Positions 35,335 to 44,328 of a DNA stretch of 64,000 nucleotides are shown here, piece after piece. The stretch is from Clostridium aciditolerans (GTDB lineage: Bacteria > Bacillota > Clostridia > Clostridiales > Clostridiaceae), in contig NZ_JAEEGB010000026.1 in assembly GCF_016316925.1 (NCBI RefSeq), positions 124,001-188,000 on the forward strand. Reading direction: 5' to 3'. Below the pieces are notes generated by a model that was not told where the DNA came from, made no database searches, and was given only the letters and a program-made list of their open reading frames with translations. Position 1 is the stretch's first letter; every line of letters starts with the position of its first letter. Both the position numbers and the translations under genes were made by a program.

Positions 35335-35624
35335 GTTGTTGTATTCATTTACAATTAGTAAGTTCTTAAATTTTAAAATATGGTGAGTTGATTTTTAGAT
35401 TTTTGTTTATTAATTTCAACATAAATGTTTTAGAATTATTTTTAAATTTTGTTTTAAGCCTCGAAATCTTATAAATGGCACAAACTTAATTCACATATTT
35501 ACTTAAAATATTAGGTTATTCAATTTATAATAGTAATATACTACATTATAAATAAGGTTAATCTATAAATTACAGCATTCTAAAATAGTCTAATTAACAA
35601 CACTTTATAAAGGAGAAGATACAC

Positions 35625-36395
35625 ATGTTGAAAATTGATAGACATAATAAGATTGAAGAGGTACTTAAGTCTAAGGGCAGTGTCTTAATATCTCAACTGA
35701 GTGAAAAATTATCTGTTAGTGAAGAAACTATAAGGCGTGATCTAAAGGAAATGGAACAAGCAAACAAGCTATGTAGAATTCATGGAGGAGCTTATCTACC
35801 TGAAACCTACACTAAAGGAATTCCTATACAACTTCGTGAAATCTATTTTGTAAAAGAAAAGGAACTTATGGCAAGGCATGTTATTAAATCTTACATAAAA
35901 GAGAAGGACTTCTTAATGTTAGATTCTAGCAGTACCTGTTTAACACTTGCTAAAGAATTGTTATCAACTAATATGAGTCTTACGATTATAACAAATTCAT
36001 TAAGGATTTGTAATCTATGTAATGACACACCTTCAAATATTAAATTGATATGCCCCGGTGGAACACTAAGTACAAGAAACAGTTCTTTCGCTGACTACAA
36101 AACCATTGATACATTGCAATCATTTATTGCGGACAAAAGCTTTATCAGCTGTCCTTCTATTGATATTAATCATGGTCTTGTAGATAACAATAGCGATGAG
36201 GGAATGGTTAGGTCCTATATGTTAAAACAATCTCGTGAACGTTTTTTAATTGTTGACCATACAAAGTTTTCAGAATCTACAAATGTTATATTTGCTGATT
36301 TAAGCAGCATAGATATTATAGTTACTGATAAAAAACTTACTTCTGAATGGGAAAGAAAATGCTCAGAGTTGAATATTAAAGTAGATTATATTTAA
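35625..36395 (+). CDS. DeoR-family transcription regulator
   Basis: The 256-residue protein has the DeoR N-terminal HTH (LSEKLSVSEETIRRDLKEME, LCRIHGGAYLP) and the DeoRC sugar-phosphate sensor domain (FLMLDSSSTCLTLAKEL, TIITNSLRIC, LICPGGTLSTRNSS, FLIVDHTKFSE). Family members sense phosphorylated sugars, which suits control by methylthioribose- or deoxyribose-phosphate made by the divergent operon. AAAGGAG precedes the ATG. The alcohol dehydrogenase follows 53 bases later, so the regulator, dehydrogenase and divergent operon probably form one regulon. Confidence 0.92.
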   Translation: MLKIDRHNKIEEVLKSKGSVLISQLSEKLSVSEETIRRDLKEMEQANKLCRIHGGAYLPETYTKGIPIQLREIYFVKEKELMARHVIKSYIKEKDFLMLDSSSTCLTLAKELLSTNMSLTIITNSLRICNLCNDTPSNIKLICPGGTLSTRNSSFADYKTIDTLQSFIADKSFISCPSIDINHGLVDNNSDEGMVRSYMLKQSRERFLIVDHTKFSESTNVIFADLSSIDIIVTDKKLTSEWERKCSELNIKVDYI

Positions 36396-36448
36396 TATAG
36401 GTGTTCGTCAGCATAGTTTTGCAATCTTATATTATAGGAGGTTTATAT

Positions 36449-37621
36449 ATGATAAATTTTAAATACAATAATCCCGCAAAAGTTATATTTGGTGATGGTG
36501 CAGAAAATGAAATCGAGAATCTATTAAAAGAGTATAAAGCTAGTTCATTACTTTTAGTTTATAGTGGCGATTTTATAAAGAAACTAGGAATATGGGATAC
36601 TGTACATTCTGCTTGTCAAAAATTAAATATTGCTTTTTATGAAGAAGGAAACGTAGTCCCTAACCCTAAAATAGAGCTTGTTCGTGATTTAGTGTCCTTA
36701 GGAAAATCCAAGAAAGTAGACTTTATATTGGCTGTAGGTGGTGGAAGCTCAATCGATACTGCCAAAGCTGTATCCATTGGAATTCCTCATGAAGGAGATG
36801 TATGGGATTTCTTTGATGGAACAAGTACTGTAGAAAACGCACTGCCAATAGGTGTTATTACTACCTTGCCTTCCAGCGGTTCTGAAACCTCAAACTGTTC
36901 AATTATTTCTAATGGTGTTTTAAAAGTTGGAGTAGAAAGTGATTTAATAATTCCTAAATTTGCTATTATGAATCCAAGATTCACCATTGGGCTGCCTCCA
37001 TATCAAACATCATGTGGACTAGCAGATATTCTTTCACATTTATTAGAAAGATATTTTACAGATATAGAAAATGTAGATACAACTGACTTTTTATTAGAAG
37101 GTGCTATAAAAGCTTTAATTTTAAATGCTCATCGTCTTATGAAAGATCCAAATAACTATAATGCACGTGCTGAAGTTCAGTGGTTAGCATCCATTGCTCA
37201 TAACAACCTTCTTGATACAGGAAGAGTTAGCGATTGGGGCTCTCACAGAATAGAACATGAATTAAGTGCCCAATATGGAATTACTCATGGTGAAGGCATG
37301 TCTGTTGTTCTCGTTGCTTGGACTCGTTATATGGCTTCAACAGCTCATAAACCAAAAAAACTGGCTCAACTTGCTAACCGTGTATTCAATGTAGACTATC
37401 ACGACTATACTGAAGAGGAAATGGCATTAATATTATCTAAGAAGTTAAAAGATTTTTTCCAATCTCTTAATTTAAAGACAACCCTTACAGAGTTAAATAT
37501 TACAAATGAACACTTTGAAGAAATGGCTCTTAGAGCTACTCAGAACAATACATGTACTGTAGGTCACTATTTACCATTAGATAAGGATAGAATTATAGAT
37601 ATACTATGTTTGGCTCAATAA
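36449..37621 (+). CDS. Iron-dependent alcohol dehydrogenase (BdhA/YqhD-like)
   Basis: The 390-residue enzyme belongs to the group III iron-type alcohol dehydrogenases, most like NADH/NADPH butanol dehydrogenases. The cofactor loop is VGGGSSIDTAKAV, and metal ligands are in SCGLADILSHLLERYF (aspartate, histidine) and RIEHELSAQYGITHGEGMSV (two histidines). The start at 36449 follows ATAGGAGG by eight bases. In this locus the expected job is reduction of the acetaldehyde or (methylthio)acetaldehyde released by the aldolase, regenerating NAD(P)+ and removing a reactive aldehyde. A general butanol dehydrogenase role remains possible. Confidence 0.9.
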   Translation: MINFKYNNPAKVIFGDGAENEIENLLKEYKASSLLLVYSGDFIKKLGIWDTVHSACQKLNIAFYEEGNVVPNPKIELVRDLVSLGKSKKVDFILAVGGGSSIDTAKAVSIGIPHEGDVWDFFDGTSTVENALPIGVITTLPSSGSETSNCSIISNGVLKVGVESDLIIPKFAIMNPRFTIGLPPYQTSCGLADILSHLLERYFTDIENVDTTDFLLEGAIKALILNAHRLMKDPNNYNARAEVQWLASIAHNNLLDTGRVSDWGSHRIEHELSAQYGITHGEGMSVVLVAWTRYMASTAHKPKKLAQLANRVFNVDYHDYTEEEMALILSKKLKDFFQSLNLKTTLTELNITNEHFEEMALRATQNNTCTVGHYLPLDKDRIIDILCLAQ

Positions 37622-37653
37622 TTACATAAGCGTTAAAAATTCCTATATAAACA

Positions 37654-37779
37654 GATTTCTAAGCATCAGATGGAGTTTTAACTCCACCTGATGCTTAGAA
37701 ATCGTTATCCAGGGGCGTAGCCGCTCTTTACTCACACTTTGGGAAGGGAGAGTATTAGAGCGGGTAGTCATCGGATAAA
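37654..37779 (-). repeat. Copy B of the structured repeat family
   Basis: Read on the minus strand it begins TTTATCCGATGACTACCCG and follows the common plan. Its variable stem is CCGCTCT/AGAGCGG with TACTC/GAGTA inside, different bases from copies A and C but still fully paired. The second hairpin GATTTCTAAGCATCAG/CTGATGCTTAGAAATC (37654-37703 region) is nearly perfect. It lies between two converging genes, the alcohol dehydrogenase and a histidine kinase. Confidence 0.85.
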
Positions 37780-37804
37780 ACCATTAAGTTCCCTTTGATA
37801 TGAT

Positions 37805-37846
37805 AAATCCAGTAGCAAGCCTTGTTAATAGCTTTCTACTGGATTT
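37805..37846. terminator. Hairpin between converging genes
   Basis: AAATCCAGTAG (37805-37815) pairs with CTACTGGATTT region (37836-37846, one mismatch near the loop) around an inner AGC/GCT pair. No strong T-run on either strand; probable bidirectional terminator for the dehydrogenase and kinase genes. Confidence 0.5.
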
Positions 37847-37895
37847 CATATTGTTAAATATTTAGTTTCTGTTTTTTATATAAAAAAGCAGTAGA

Positions 37896-39308
37896 TTAAA
37901 GGATTATTTCAATTTTAGTTCCTACTCCAAGCTGGCTCTCAATATTTATAATACCATTATGTGCTTTTACAATATCCTTTGCTATGGCCATTCCAAGTCC
38001 AGAACCTTTATGTCTTTTTCCTGTATTTGTCCCTCTATAATATCTTTCAAAAATATGTTTTAGCTCTTCTTCTTTAATGCCCTTTCCATTATCTATTATA
38101 GATATATGAACTCTATCTCTTTTTTCTACTTTAACTTCAATATTAACATTTTTATCATTGTGAACCATAGAATTATATAAAATATTAGTAATAACTCTTT
38201 TTATTAATATTTCATCTACATCCTTTTCAATTACTTCCCTTGAGGCTGAAAAATCAATATTTACATTGCTAGTTTGAGGATTATTCAAAATATCTATTAT
38301 AACTCCTCTTGCTAAGCTTACAATATTGGTATTTTTTAAATTTAACGCAAGAGCTTTATTCTTTAATCTGGTACTAAGATTTAAATCATCTATAAGATCT
38401 TTTATATAGTTAGACTTATCCTCTATTATTTTGCTGTATTCTTTCACTTCTTCTTTTGTATACTCATAATCTTCACTGGATAAAATCTCAGCATATCCTT
38501 TTATTGAAACTAATGGTGTTTTTATATCGTGAGAGATATTTGATATCCATTCTTCCCTCATTTTATCTAACTTTTTTCTTTCTTCTTCATTACTTCTAAG
38601 CTTTGAACATAGGTTATTTATATTATGGTAAACTTCTTTATAAATTCCTCTTTCTTCTCTCTTTAAATTATATTCTCCCTCTGAAAGGTTTTTAACGTCC
38701 TTTATAATATTTACTAATGGTTTTGTAAGCCTTCTACTAAATAAATACCCAAACAATAAAGCTATAATGGTATCAATAAACAAAATCATATATATTCCAA
38801 ATTTTAATTCATTACCTAAATTATAAACATCATAAGAAACAATATTTCTACGTATCTTTTTAGCTGGAAATCCTATAATATAGCTGTAATTTTTATTTCC
38901 AAGCTTCTTTTCTGATACAAATATGGTGGACATAGTATCAATTGAAATATATTTATATGTATCTATTAGTTCCGCAGGTGTATAGTGACTTTTAGCTTTA
39001 GCAGGTTTTTGATAACTGTAAATTTCATTTCCTTCTTCATCTAAAACCTGTATCCAAGCCTTTTTTTCTCCCAAAATTTTTTCTCCATTACTATTGGTAT
39101 ATATTTTATTGTTGTTTTCTATTAAATATTCTTGGAATTCCCTTGTGAAATCCTCTGCCGAAGAATAGCTAATATCCTTTGTTATACCAATATTATTTCT
39201 ACCCCCACTAAATATAAGAACAGCCCCTCCAATAATATTAATAACTATTACAATAATGGCAACTGAAACTACAGTTATAATAAACCTGCCTGTTATTTTC
39301 CAATTCAT
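37896..39308 (-). CDS. Sensor histidine kinase
   Basis: The 470-residue kinase has an N-terminal membrane helix (about residues 8-33), an extracytoplasmic sensor to about residue 165, a second membrane helix with YMILFIDTIIALLFGYLF, a HAMP region, HisKA with the phospho-accepting histidine in SNISHDIKTPLVSIKGYAE (near residue 258), and a HATPase domain with DNGKGI and GSGLGMAIAKDIVKAHNG. It starts two bases after the response-regulator stop, so the pair is co-translated. The nearest possible target is the ABC-2 system directly upstream at 40164-42673, as for BceS-like and VanS-like immunity circuits. Confidence 0.92.
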   Translation of the reverse strand: MNWKITGRFIITVVSVAIIVIVINIIGGAVLIFSGGRNNIGITKDISYSSAEDFTREFQEYLIENNNKIYTNSNGEKILGEKKAWIQVLDEEGNEIYSYQKPAKAKSHYTPAELIDTYKYISIDTMSTIFVSEKKLGNKNYSYIIGFPAKKIRRNIVSYDVYNLGNELKFGIYMILFIDTIIALLFGYLFSRRLTKPLVNIIKDVKNLSEGEYNLKREERGIYKEVYHNINNLCSKLRSNEEERKKLDKMREEWISNISHDIKTPLVSIKGYAEILSSEDYEYTKEEVKEYSKIIEDKSNYIKDLIDDLNLSTRLKNKALALNLKNTNIVSLARGVIIDILNNPQTSNVNIDFSASREVIEKDVDEILIKRVITNILYNSMVHNDKNVNIEVKVEKRDRVHISIIDNGKGIKEEELKHIFERYYRGTNTGKRHKGSGLGMAIAKDIVKAHNGIINIESQLGVGTKIEIIL

Positions 39309-39310
39309 AT

Positions 39311-40027
39311 CTATTCATCCTTTAAAACAAACTTATATCCTAAACCTTTTACATTAACAATATATTTCGGATTAGACGCATCCTCTTCAATTTTCTCTCT
39401 TAACCTTCTTATATGTACCATTATAGTGTTGTCAAAGCCTATATAATCTTCTCCCCAAACTTCACTGCACAATTTTTCCTTACTCATAATTTGATTAGGA
39501 TGCTTTGCCATATACAAAAACATTTTATATTCCTTTGGCTTCAATTCTATTAGCTCTCCATTTTTCCTAACTTCTATTTTTTCCTCATCTATTTGAAAAG
39601 CTCCAAGATTAAGTACAATATTCTTATTTTCCTCTTCATCATTATAACCACTTCTTCTTAGCTGAGCTTTTATTCTATAAGCTACTTCCTTAGTGCTAAA
39701 GGGTTTAGTTATATAGTCATCTCCCCCTAAGGCAAATCCTAGTACTCTATCAATTTCTTCAGTTTTTGCTGATATAAACAGAATAGGAACATTGGAGGTT
39801 TTTCTAATTTTTTTACAAACCTCATATCCCTCCTCATCAGGTAACATAATGTCTAAAAGAATAATATCTGGATTAACTCTTCCAAGCAAATCAAATCCAC
39901 TTTCTGCATCCTCAGCTGTATATATATTTTCAAAGCCTTCTTTTTTTAACACCATAGACAATAACTTTAATATATCTTCTTCATCATCTATTATTAATAT
40001 CTTTTTTTTGCTTAATGACGTTTCCAT
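39311..40027 (-). CDS. OmpR-family response regulator
   Basis: The 238-residue protein has a receiver domain with acidic pair IDDEED, phospho-acceptor D59 in IILLDIMLPDEEG, threonine/serine in ILFISAKTEE and lysine in ITKPFSTKE, then a winged-helix DNA-binding domain (LCSEVWGEDYIGFDNTIMVH, YIVNVKGLGYKF). The start at 40027 has GGGAG eight bases upstream; an ATG at 40045 lacks a site. It is partnered with the kinase two bases downstream and lies after the ABC operon terminator at 40118-40159. Confidence 0.93.
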   Translation of the reverse strand: METSLSKKKILIIDDEEDILKLLSMVLKKEGFENIYTAEDAESGFDLLGRVNPDIILLDIMLPDEEGYEVCKKIRKTSNVPILFISAKTEEIDRVLGFALGGDDYITKPFSTKEVAYRIKAQLRRSGYNDEEENKNIVLNLGAFQIDEEKIEVRKNGELIELKPKEYKMFLYMAKHPNQIMSKEKLCSEVWGEDYIGFDNTIMVHIRRLREKIEEDASNPKYIVNVKGLGYKFVLKDE

Positions 40028-40117
40028 ATTAAACACTCCCATCACATTTTCCTATTATTTGTCCAATATCCCACCACTGTATATTAATTATATTCTAATA
40101 TTAATTATATCCAAATA

Positions 40118-40159
40118 AAATAAGAGTCAAATAATATTTTTAACTTGACTCTTATTTTA
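40118..40159 (-). terminator. Terminator between the ABC-2 operon and the two-component pair
   Basis: AAAATAAGAGTCAA (40118-40131) and TTGACTCTTATTTT (40146-40159) are perfect 14-bp arms. On the minus strand TTATTTTATTT closes the structure. Confidence 0.8.
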
Positions 40160-40163
40160 AACT

Positions 40164-40928
40164 TTATCTTTTACTTTCTTTAGTAAATGCAGTATATGTG
40201 GGTTTTAGGAAGATCAAACACCCCACTATTAATATAACTCCTTGAATTACCATTATTGATGAGGTTGCCTTATACTTAATTAACTGTGAAGACATCATTC
40301 CCCATAGTGGAGTCATAACAATAAATTTGCTAGGTATAATAGGTTCTAATATATATGGAATTCCCATAATCAAGCCGCCGAAAATAAACGGCATAGAAGC
40401 TGATCTGCTTATTGATGATAAATATAAACCTAGCTGTGAGAAGAAAAAAGAAGCTATAACTACTGTAATAATTACTATTATCATCATTTGCAGTACATTT
40501 AAATTTGAATTTATTCCTTTAAAGTACCAAAGATTTTTTAATGGCATGTCCAAACCTTTGAAGTTTACTTTCCTAAGTCCATCCAAATATATTGTAATTA
40601 CCATAGATAGATTTACTATAGAAGTGGCTATACCAGCTCCTATTCCCTTGGCAATAACTAATTTTTTCTTTCCATTCTTTGTGGTGTTTATTAAATCACG
40701 CATGTTGGAATTATACTCTAAGGTATAAGCTCCAGACAAAATCATAAACATAATTAACCCCATTATAGGTGTATACCCGTAGCTTTTATAAAAAACATCT
40801 GCATAAACATCACTTACAGTACCGTTGTGAACTAATAAGCTTCCTAACAACAATGATGCTATCCAAGTTATTAAAATACTTTTTTTAAATAGCATCTTTC
40901 TTAATTCTGACTTTATAAGTGTACCCAT
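40164..40928 (-). CDS. ABC-2 type permease
   Basis: The 254-residue membrane protein has about six segments, a short cytoplasmic start typical of ABC-2 exporters (MGTLIKSELRKMLFKKSILI), and no extracellular domain. It begins four bases after the ATPase stop and is the last gene of a permease-ATPase-permease operon. Such systems export or expel lipids, peptides or antibiotics. The two-component pair downstream may regulate it. Confidence 0.85.
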   Translation of the reverse strand: MGTLIKSELRKMLFKKSILITWIASLLLGSLLVHNGTVSDVYADVFYKSYGYTPIMGLIMFMILSGAYTLEYNSNMRDLINTTKNGKKKLVIAKGIGAGIATSIVNLSMVITIYLDGLRKVNFKGLDMPLKNLWYFKGINSNLNVLQMMIIVIITVVIASFFFSQLGLYLSSISRSASMPFIFGGLIMGIPYILEPIIPSKFIVMTPLWGMMSSQLIKYKATSSIMVIQGVILIVGCLIFLKPTYTAFTKESKR

Positions 40929-40931
40929 TTA

Positions 40932-41819
40932 TTATACCTCCTTTGTATTTTTTAAATCGAAATAAAACATATAAACATCCTCAAATTTAGGTTCTATAAC
41001 CTCTGCATTTTCATAGGATATGCTTTTATCACTTACAATTCTAAGCTCGGTAAAGTCTATTCCCCTTTGGAGATTTACTACTTTATATTTATTCTGTATT
41101 TCCGCTAATTGATTTTCATCATTAGTTCTTATTCTATATACTTTTCCATTCATATCAGATAGAATCTCCCTATGGCTTCCCTTCATAATTATTCCGCCAT
41201 CTTTTATCATAATAGTTTCCTTTGCTATAGATTCTATGTCGGAAATTATATGAGTTGAAAGTATTATTATCTTGTCTTTTGATATCTCTGATAATAGATT
41301 TCTAAATCTTGTTCTCTCTTGAGGATCTAACCCTGCCGTTGGCTCATCTAATATTATAATTTTAGGGTCATTTAATAACACCTGAGCAATTCCCACTCTT
41401 CTTTTCATTCCTCCTGAAAACTTTCCAACAGCTTTATTTCTTACATCGTATAATCCAACTAAGTTTAATAATTCATCTACTTTCCCATTTGCCTCCCTTT
41501 TATCTATGCCTTTTAATGCTGCTACATACTGCAAAAACTTCTTAGCTGAAAAGTTCTTATAAGCTCCAAACTCTTGTGGCAAGTAACCTATAACCCCTCT
41601 ATATTCATCTTCTATACTATAAATGCTTTTACCATTATAGATTATCTCTCCACTTGTAGGCTTAGTTAATGTAGCAATTTGCTTCATTAGTGTTGTTTTA
41701 CCTGCTCCATTAGGTCCTAAAAGTCCATATACTCCATTTTCTAATGTAAGTGTTATGTTGTTATTTGCATTTTTATTTCCATAAATTTTTGTTAAATTTT
41801 TCATTTCAAGTCTATTCAT
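40932..41819 (-). CDS. ABC-2 system ATPase
   Basis: The 295-residue ATPase has Walker A GPNGAGKTT near residue 35, Q-loop YLPQEFG, signature FSGGMKRRVGIAQ, Walker B IIILDEPTAGLDPQE and H-loop STHIISDIE, all of exporter type. The last 80 residues form a small C-terminal domain. It lies between two permease genes with very short spacers (17 and 3 bases), so a heterodimeric exporter is expected. Confidence 0.93.
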   Translation of the reverse strand: MNRLEMKNLTKIYGNKNANNNITLTLENGVYGLLGPNGAGKTTLMKQIATLTKPTSGEIIYNGKSIYSIEDEYRGVIGYLPQEFGAYKNFSAKKFLQYVAALKGIDKREANGKVDELLNLVGLYDVRNKAVGKFSGGMKRRVGIAQVLLNDPKIIILDEPTAGLDPQERTRFRNLLSEISKDKIIILSTHIISDIESIAKETIMIKDGGIIMKGSHREILSDMNGKVYRIRTNDENQLAEIQNKYKVVNLQRGIDFTELRIVSDKSISYENAEVIEPKFEDVYMFYFDLKNTKEV

Positions 41820-41836
41820 ATTTAACTCCTCCTAAT

Positions 41837-42673
41837 TTATCTTGTTAAAAATTTTTTAAAGATATTTTTGCATAAAAATATTTCTATAAATAAAGCAGCT
41901 ATAATAATACTCAAGCATAGATTTGTTACATCTAAACTTGTAGAAAATACTTTTAATCTTCCAAAATACATACCAACAAATTCATTGAAATTAAATATCA
42001 AATCTATAAAATTAATTTTTGAAAATATAAGCAATGCTTCTTTTGGCAAAAATTTAATTAAAGTCATTGCTTTACCCAAAAATATAAAGATTAAAAATCC
42101 GCTTGTAGATTGAATAGAATTTGTGGTAATGAATGAAAATAAGCTTGCTAATACTCCTAATGAAATAAGGATTATTAGCATAATGCCTATTTTAAGTAAT
42201 ACAAATTTATATATGGTATCCCCATCTTTAAGTAACAATGGAGTATCAAACATTCTTATAGCCTGTAGCTCTCCATTAATTGGTTTTCCATATTGTATAT
42301 TGGTGATTATAAATTGTATTGCTAAATACACAATATAAAGAAATGTTGGAACTCCTATACTTAAGGCTAACTTTGAATATAAAACCTTGTGTTTATTTCT
42401 TGATGATAAAATTAAATTATCAACAGTTGATATAACCTCATCTGTATAAATATTAGAAAAAATTGTTATTATTATAATAAGCATGATAGAGGTCATAAAT
42501 GGATGAAATGCTCTATAATTAAATACCTTCCAAAACGCGATATCTTTATAATCACCTGCCCCTCCTAATTGTGGTTTTATAAATATCATAGATATAGAGA
42601 GGATAAAGAATAATATTAAAGCAATTATTCCATTTTTCGATTTAAATATTTTTTTTATTTCCCAGTTAATCAT
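41837..42673 (-). CDS. ABC-2 type permease
   Basis: The 278-residue membrane protein begins MINWEIKKIFKSKNGIIALI, a typical ABC-2 start, has about six hydrophobic segments and a large first loop with KPQLGGAGDYKDI. It is the first gene of the operon and overlaps no other. GGAGG precedes the ATG. Partner of the ATPase at 40932-41819 and permease at 40164-40928. Confidence 0.83.
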   Translation of the reverse strand: MINWEIKKIFKSKNGIIALILFFILSISMIFIKPQLGGAGDYKDIAFWKVFNYRAFHPFMTSIMLIIIITIFSNIYTDEVISTVDNLILSSRNKHKVLYSKLALSIGVPTFLYIVYLAIQFIITNIQYGKPINGELQAIRMFDTPLLLKDGDTIYKFVLLKIGIMLIILISLGVLASLFSFITTNSIQSTSGFLIFIFLGKAMTLIKFLPKEALLIFSKINFIDLIFNFNEFVGMYFGRLKVFSTSLDVTNLCLSIIIAALFIEIFLCKNIFKKFLTR

Positions 42674-42800
42674 TATTTCTTCCTCCTGTATTTTTCTGAC
42701 TACAAAAATATTTTAACTCTCCATCCTTACCTCTTGATAACATTAACCTTAATTAAAGCTTACAATTACAAACCGCCTATTGCTCGATGATATTTTACAA

Positions 42801-42840
42801 AATAATAAAGGTGGACTGTACTCAATCCACCTTTATTATT
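42801..42840 (-). terminator. Terminator of the VanZ-RDD gene
   Basis: AATAATAAAGGTGGA (42801-42815) and TCCACCTTTATTATT (42826-42840) pair perfectly over 15 bases; TTGTAAAAT follows on the minus strand. Confidence 0.75.
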
Positions 42841-42847
42841 TAGATTA

Positions 42848-43933
42848 TTATTTTGATACAACAATACGAGTATTACTAATTTTTTCATAAAAGAATCTGT
42901 TTTTCTTAATAACACAAAGCACTGCATGAACTAGAATTAAGAAGATTATTACAAATTGTATTAGAGTTATAACAACAAATACATACCCAATTGCACTATT
43001 TAGATTTAATGTAGCTGCAGAAAGTAGAGCTTTGTTTAAACCAAATATCCCAAAATACAAAATACCATATCTCTTAAATACTTCTTCAAAGCTTAACTTA
43101 TTTTCTCGTCCTTTTACTCTTGTACTTGTAAGCCATTTACCAATGGTTTTACCATTAGTAAAATAAACAATTAAAATAAAGTATACAAAATATATTAATC
43201 CTTCGAAAATAATATTTTCCTTTATGTTTGGAACTAAACCAATTATAAACATATCTATGAAAAATGCTAAAATTCTTCTAAAATAGCTTACTCTTATTTC
43301 TTCAAAGTTTACATTATTATCAATTTCATTTGTATCTGGAAGAAAAAAAGCAAAAATTGGAGTTATCAAATATCCAATATACCCACTAAGTGTATTTAAA
43401 AATAAATCATCAATGTCAAAAATTCTATATGGAGCATTGTAAATACCGTATAATGCGGTAAGCTGTGTTATTTCAAAAAATAGTGAAACTAGAAAAGTAA
43501 TCGCTAGAGTTTTTTTTAAATCTTTTTTGAAATAATATCTCAAATAAATGCCCAGTGGAGTAAGTAAAATTCCATTAAAAACTGCCTGTAAAAAAGCCCT
43601 TTCCGTTAATAGATATTTGTATGTTGAGGGCTTGGTTAGAACTACACTGGTTTCTTTAAATATATTACTAATAAACCTAAAGGGTACTAGACTATAATAC
43701 TGAGTACCAGGTCTTTGCAAACTTTTTATATCTCTTGTTTTTGGCAGAGGTAATATTACTAAATAATAAGCTGCAATTAAATATAATAAAAAGGAATATA
43801 AAATAAAAATTCTAAATTTGTTTATATATCCATACTTTTTGTATTGATAAATCGCAAATGGAAAAGTAAAAAGTAAAGCTATAAACGGGAATGTGATAAA
43901 AGCATATTTTATAGGTAACAAATATTCTTGCAT
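42848..43933 (-). CDS. VanZ-RDD fusion membrane protein
   Basis: The 361-residue protein joins two membrane modules. The first 210 residues are VanZ-like (YYSLVPFRFISNIF, LLTPLGIYLRYYF, FFEITQLTALYGIYNAPYR, FDIDDLFLNTLSGYIGY); VanZ proteins give low-level resistance to teicoplanin or lipoglycopeptides. The last 130 are an RDD domain (VSYFRRILAFFIDMFIIGLV, NGKTIGKWLTSTRVKG). The start at 43933 has GAGGAGG six bases upstream; an ATG at 44008 has none. It is a single-gene unit. Confidence 0.87.
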   Translation of the reverse strand: MQEYLLPIKYAFITFPFIALLFTFPFAIYQYKKYGYINKFRIFILYSFLLYLIAAYYLVILPLPKTRDIKSLQRPGTQYYSLVPFRFISNIFKETSVVLTKPSTYKYLLTERAFLQAVFNGILLTPLGIYLRYYFKKDLKKTLAITFLVSLFFEITQLTALYGIYNAPYRIFDIDDLFLNTLSGYIGYLITPIFAFFLPDTNEIDNNVNFEEIRVSYFRRILAFFIDMFIIGLVPNIKENIIFEGLIYFVYFILIVYFTNGKTIGKWLTSTRVKGRENKLSFEEVFKRYGILYFGIFGLNKALLSAATLNLNSAIGYVFVVITLIQFVIIFLILVHAVLCVIKKNRFFYEKISNTRIVVSK

Positions 43934-44283
43934 AAAAATCCTCCTCAATATTTTCAGCAATTTAAGAAATACAATTAGAATAGTGTTGCTGCAAAAATAA
44001 TCATCCACTTGTAATTTTCAAAGAATAACTCTTTAAAAATAAGTTCTACTGGTAAATATAGTAGATAAACATATTATAGATGCATTTTTTCTTTTATTTA
44101 TTGTCATCTCTTTAATTATCATTTATTTTTATTATAAATATACAACCTTAACTGATGATAACTTCAACATTAAATAATCCTTAATTTATTTAGTTACAAA
44201 ATTTCAATATATCTCCATTTCCCATTCTACTTTTTTAAGAGAAAAACTCAATTCCATTCATTCTCCTCTTGCAATAAGAAAAA
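43934..44283. other. Spacer between the hydrolase terminator and the VanZ-RDD gene
   Basis: AT-rich, containing the VanZ-RDD ribosome site and presumed promoter. No open frame with a ribosome site and no fold that I can support. Confidence 0.4.
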
Positions 44284-44310
44284 TCCCATCAAACTTTTAG
44301 TTTGATGGGA
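44284..44310 (-). terminator. Terminator of the alpha/beta hydrolase gene
   Basis: TCCCATCAAAC (44284-44294) and GTTTGATGGGA (44300-44310) pair perfectly with a 5-base loop; TTTTTCTTAT follows on the minus strand. Confidence 0.85.
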
Positions 44311-44328
44311 CATAAACATGATCAATAC

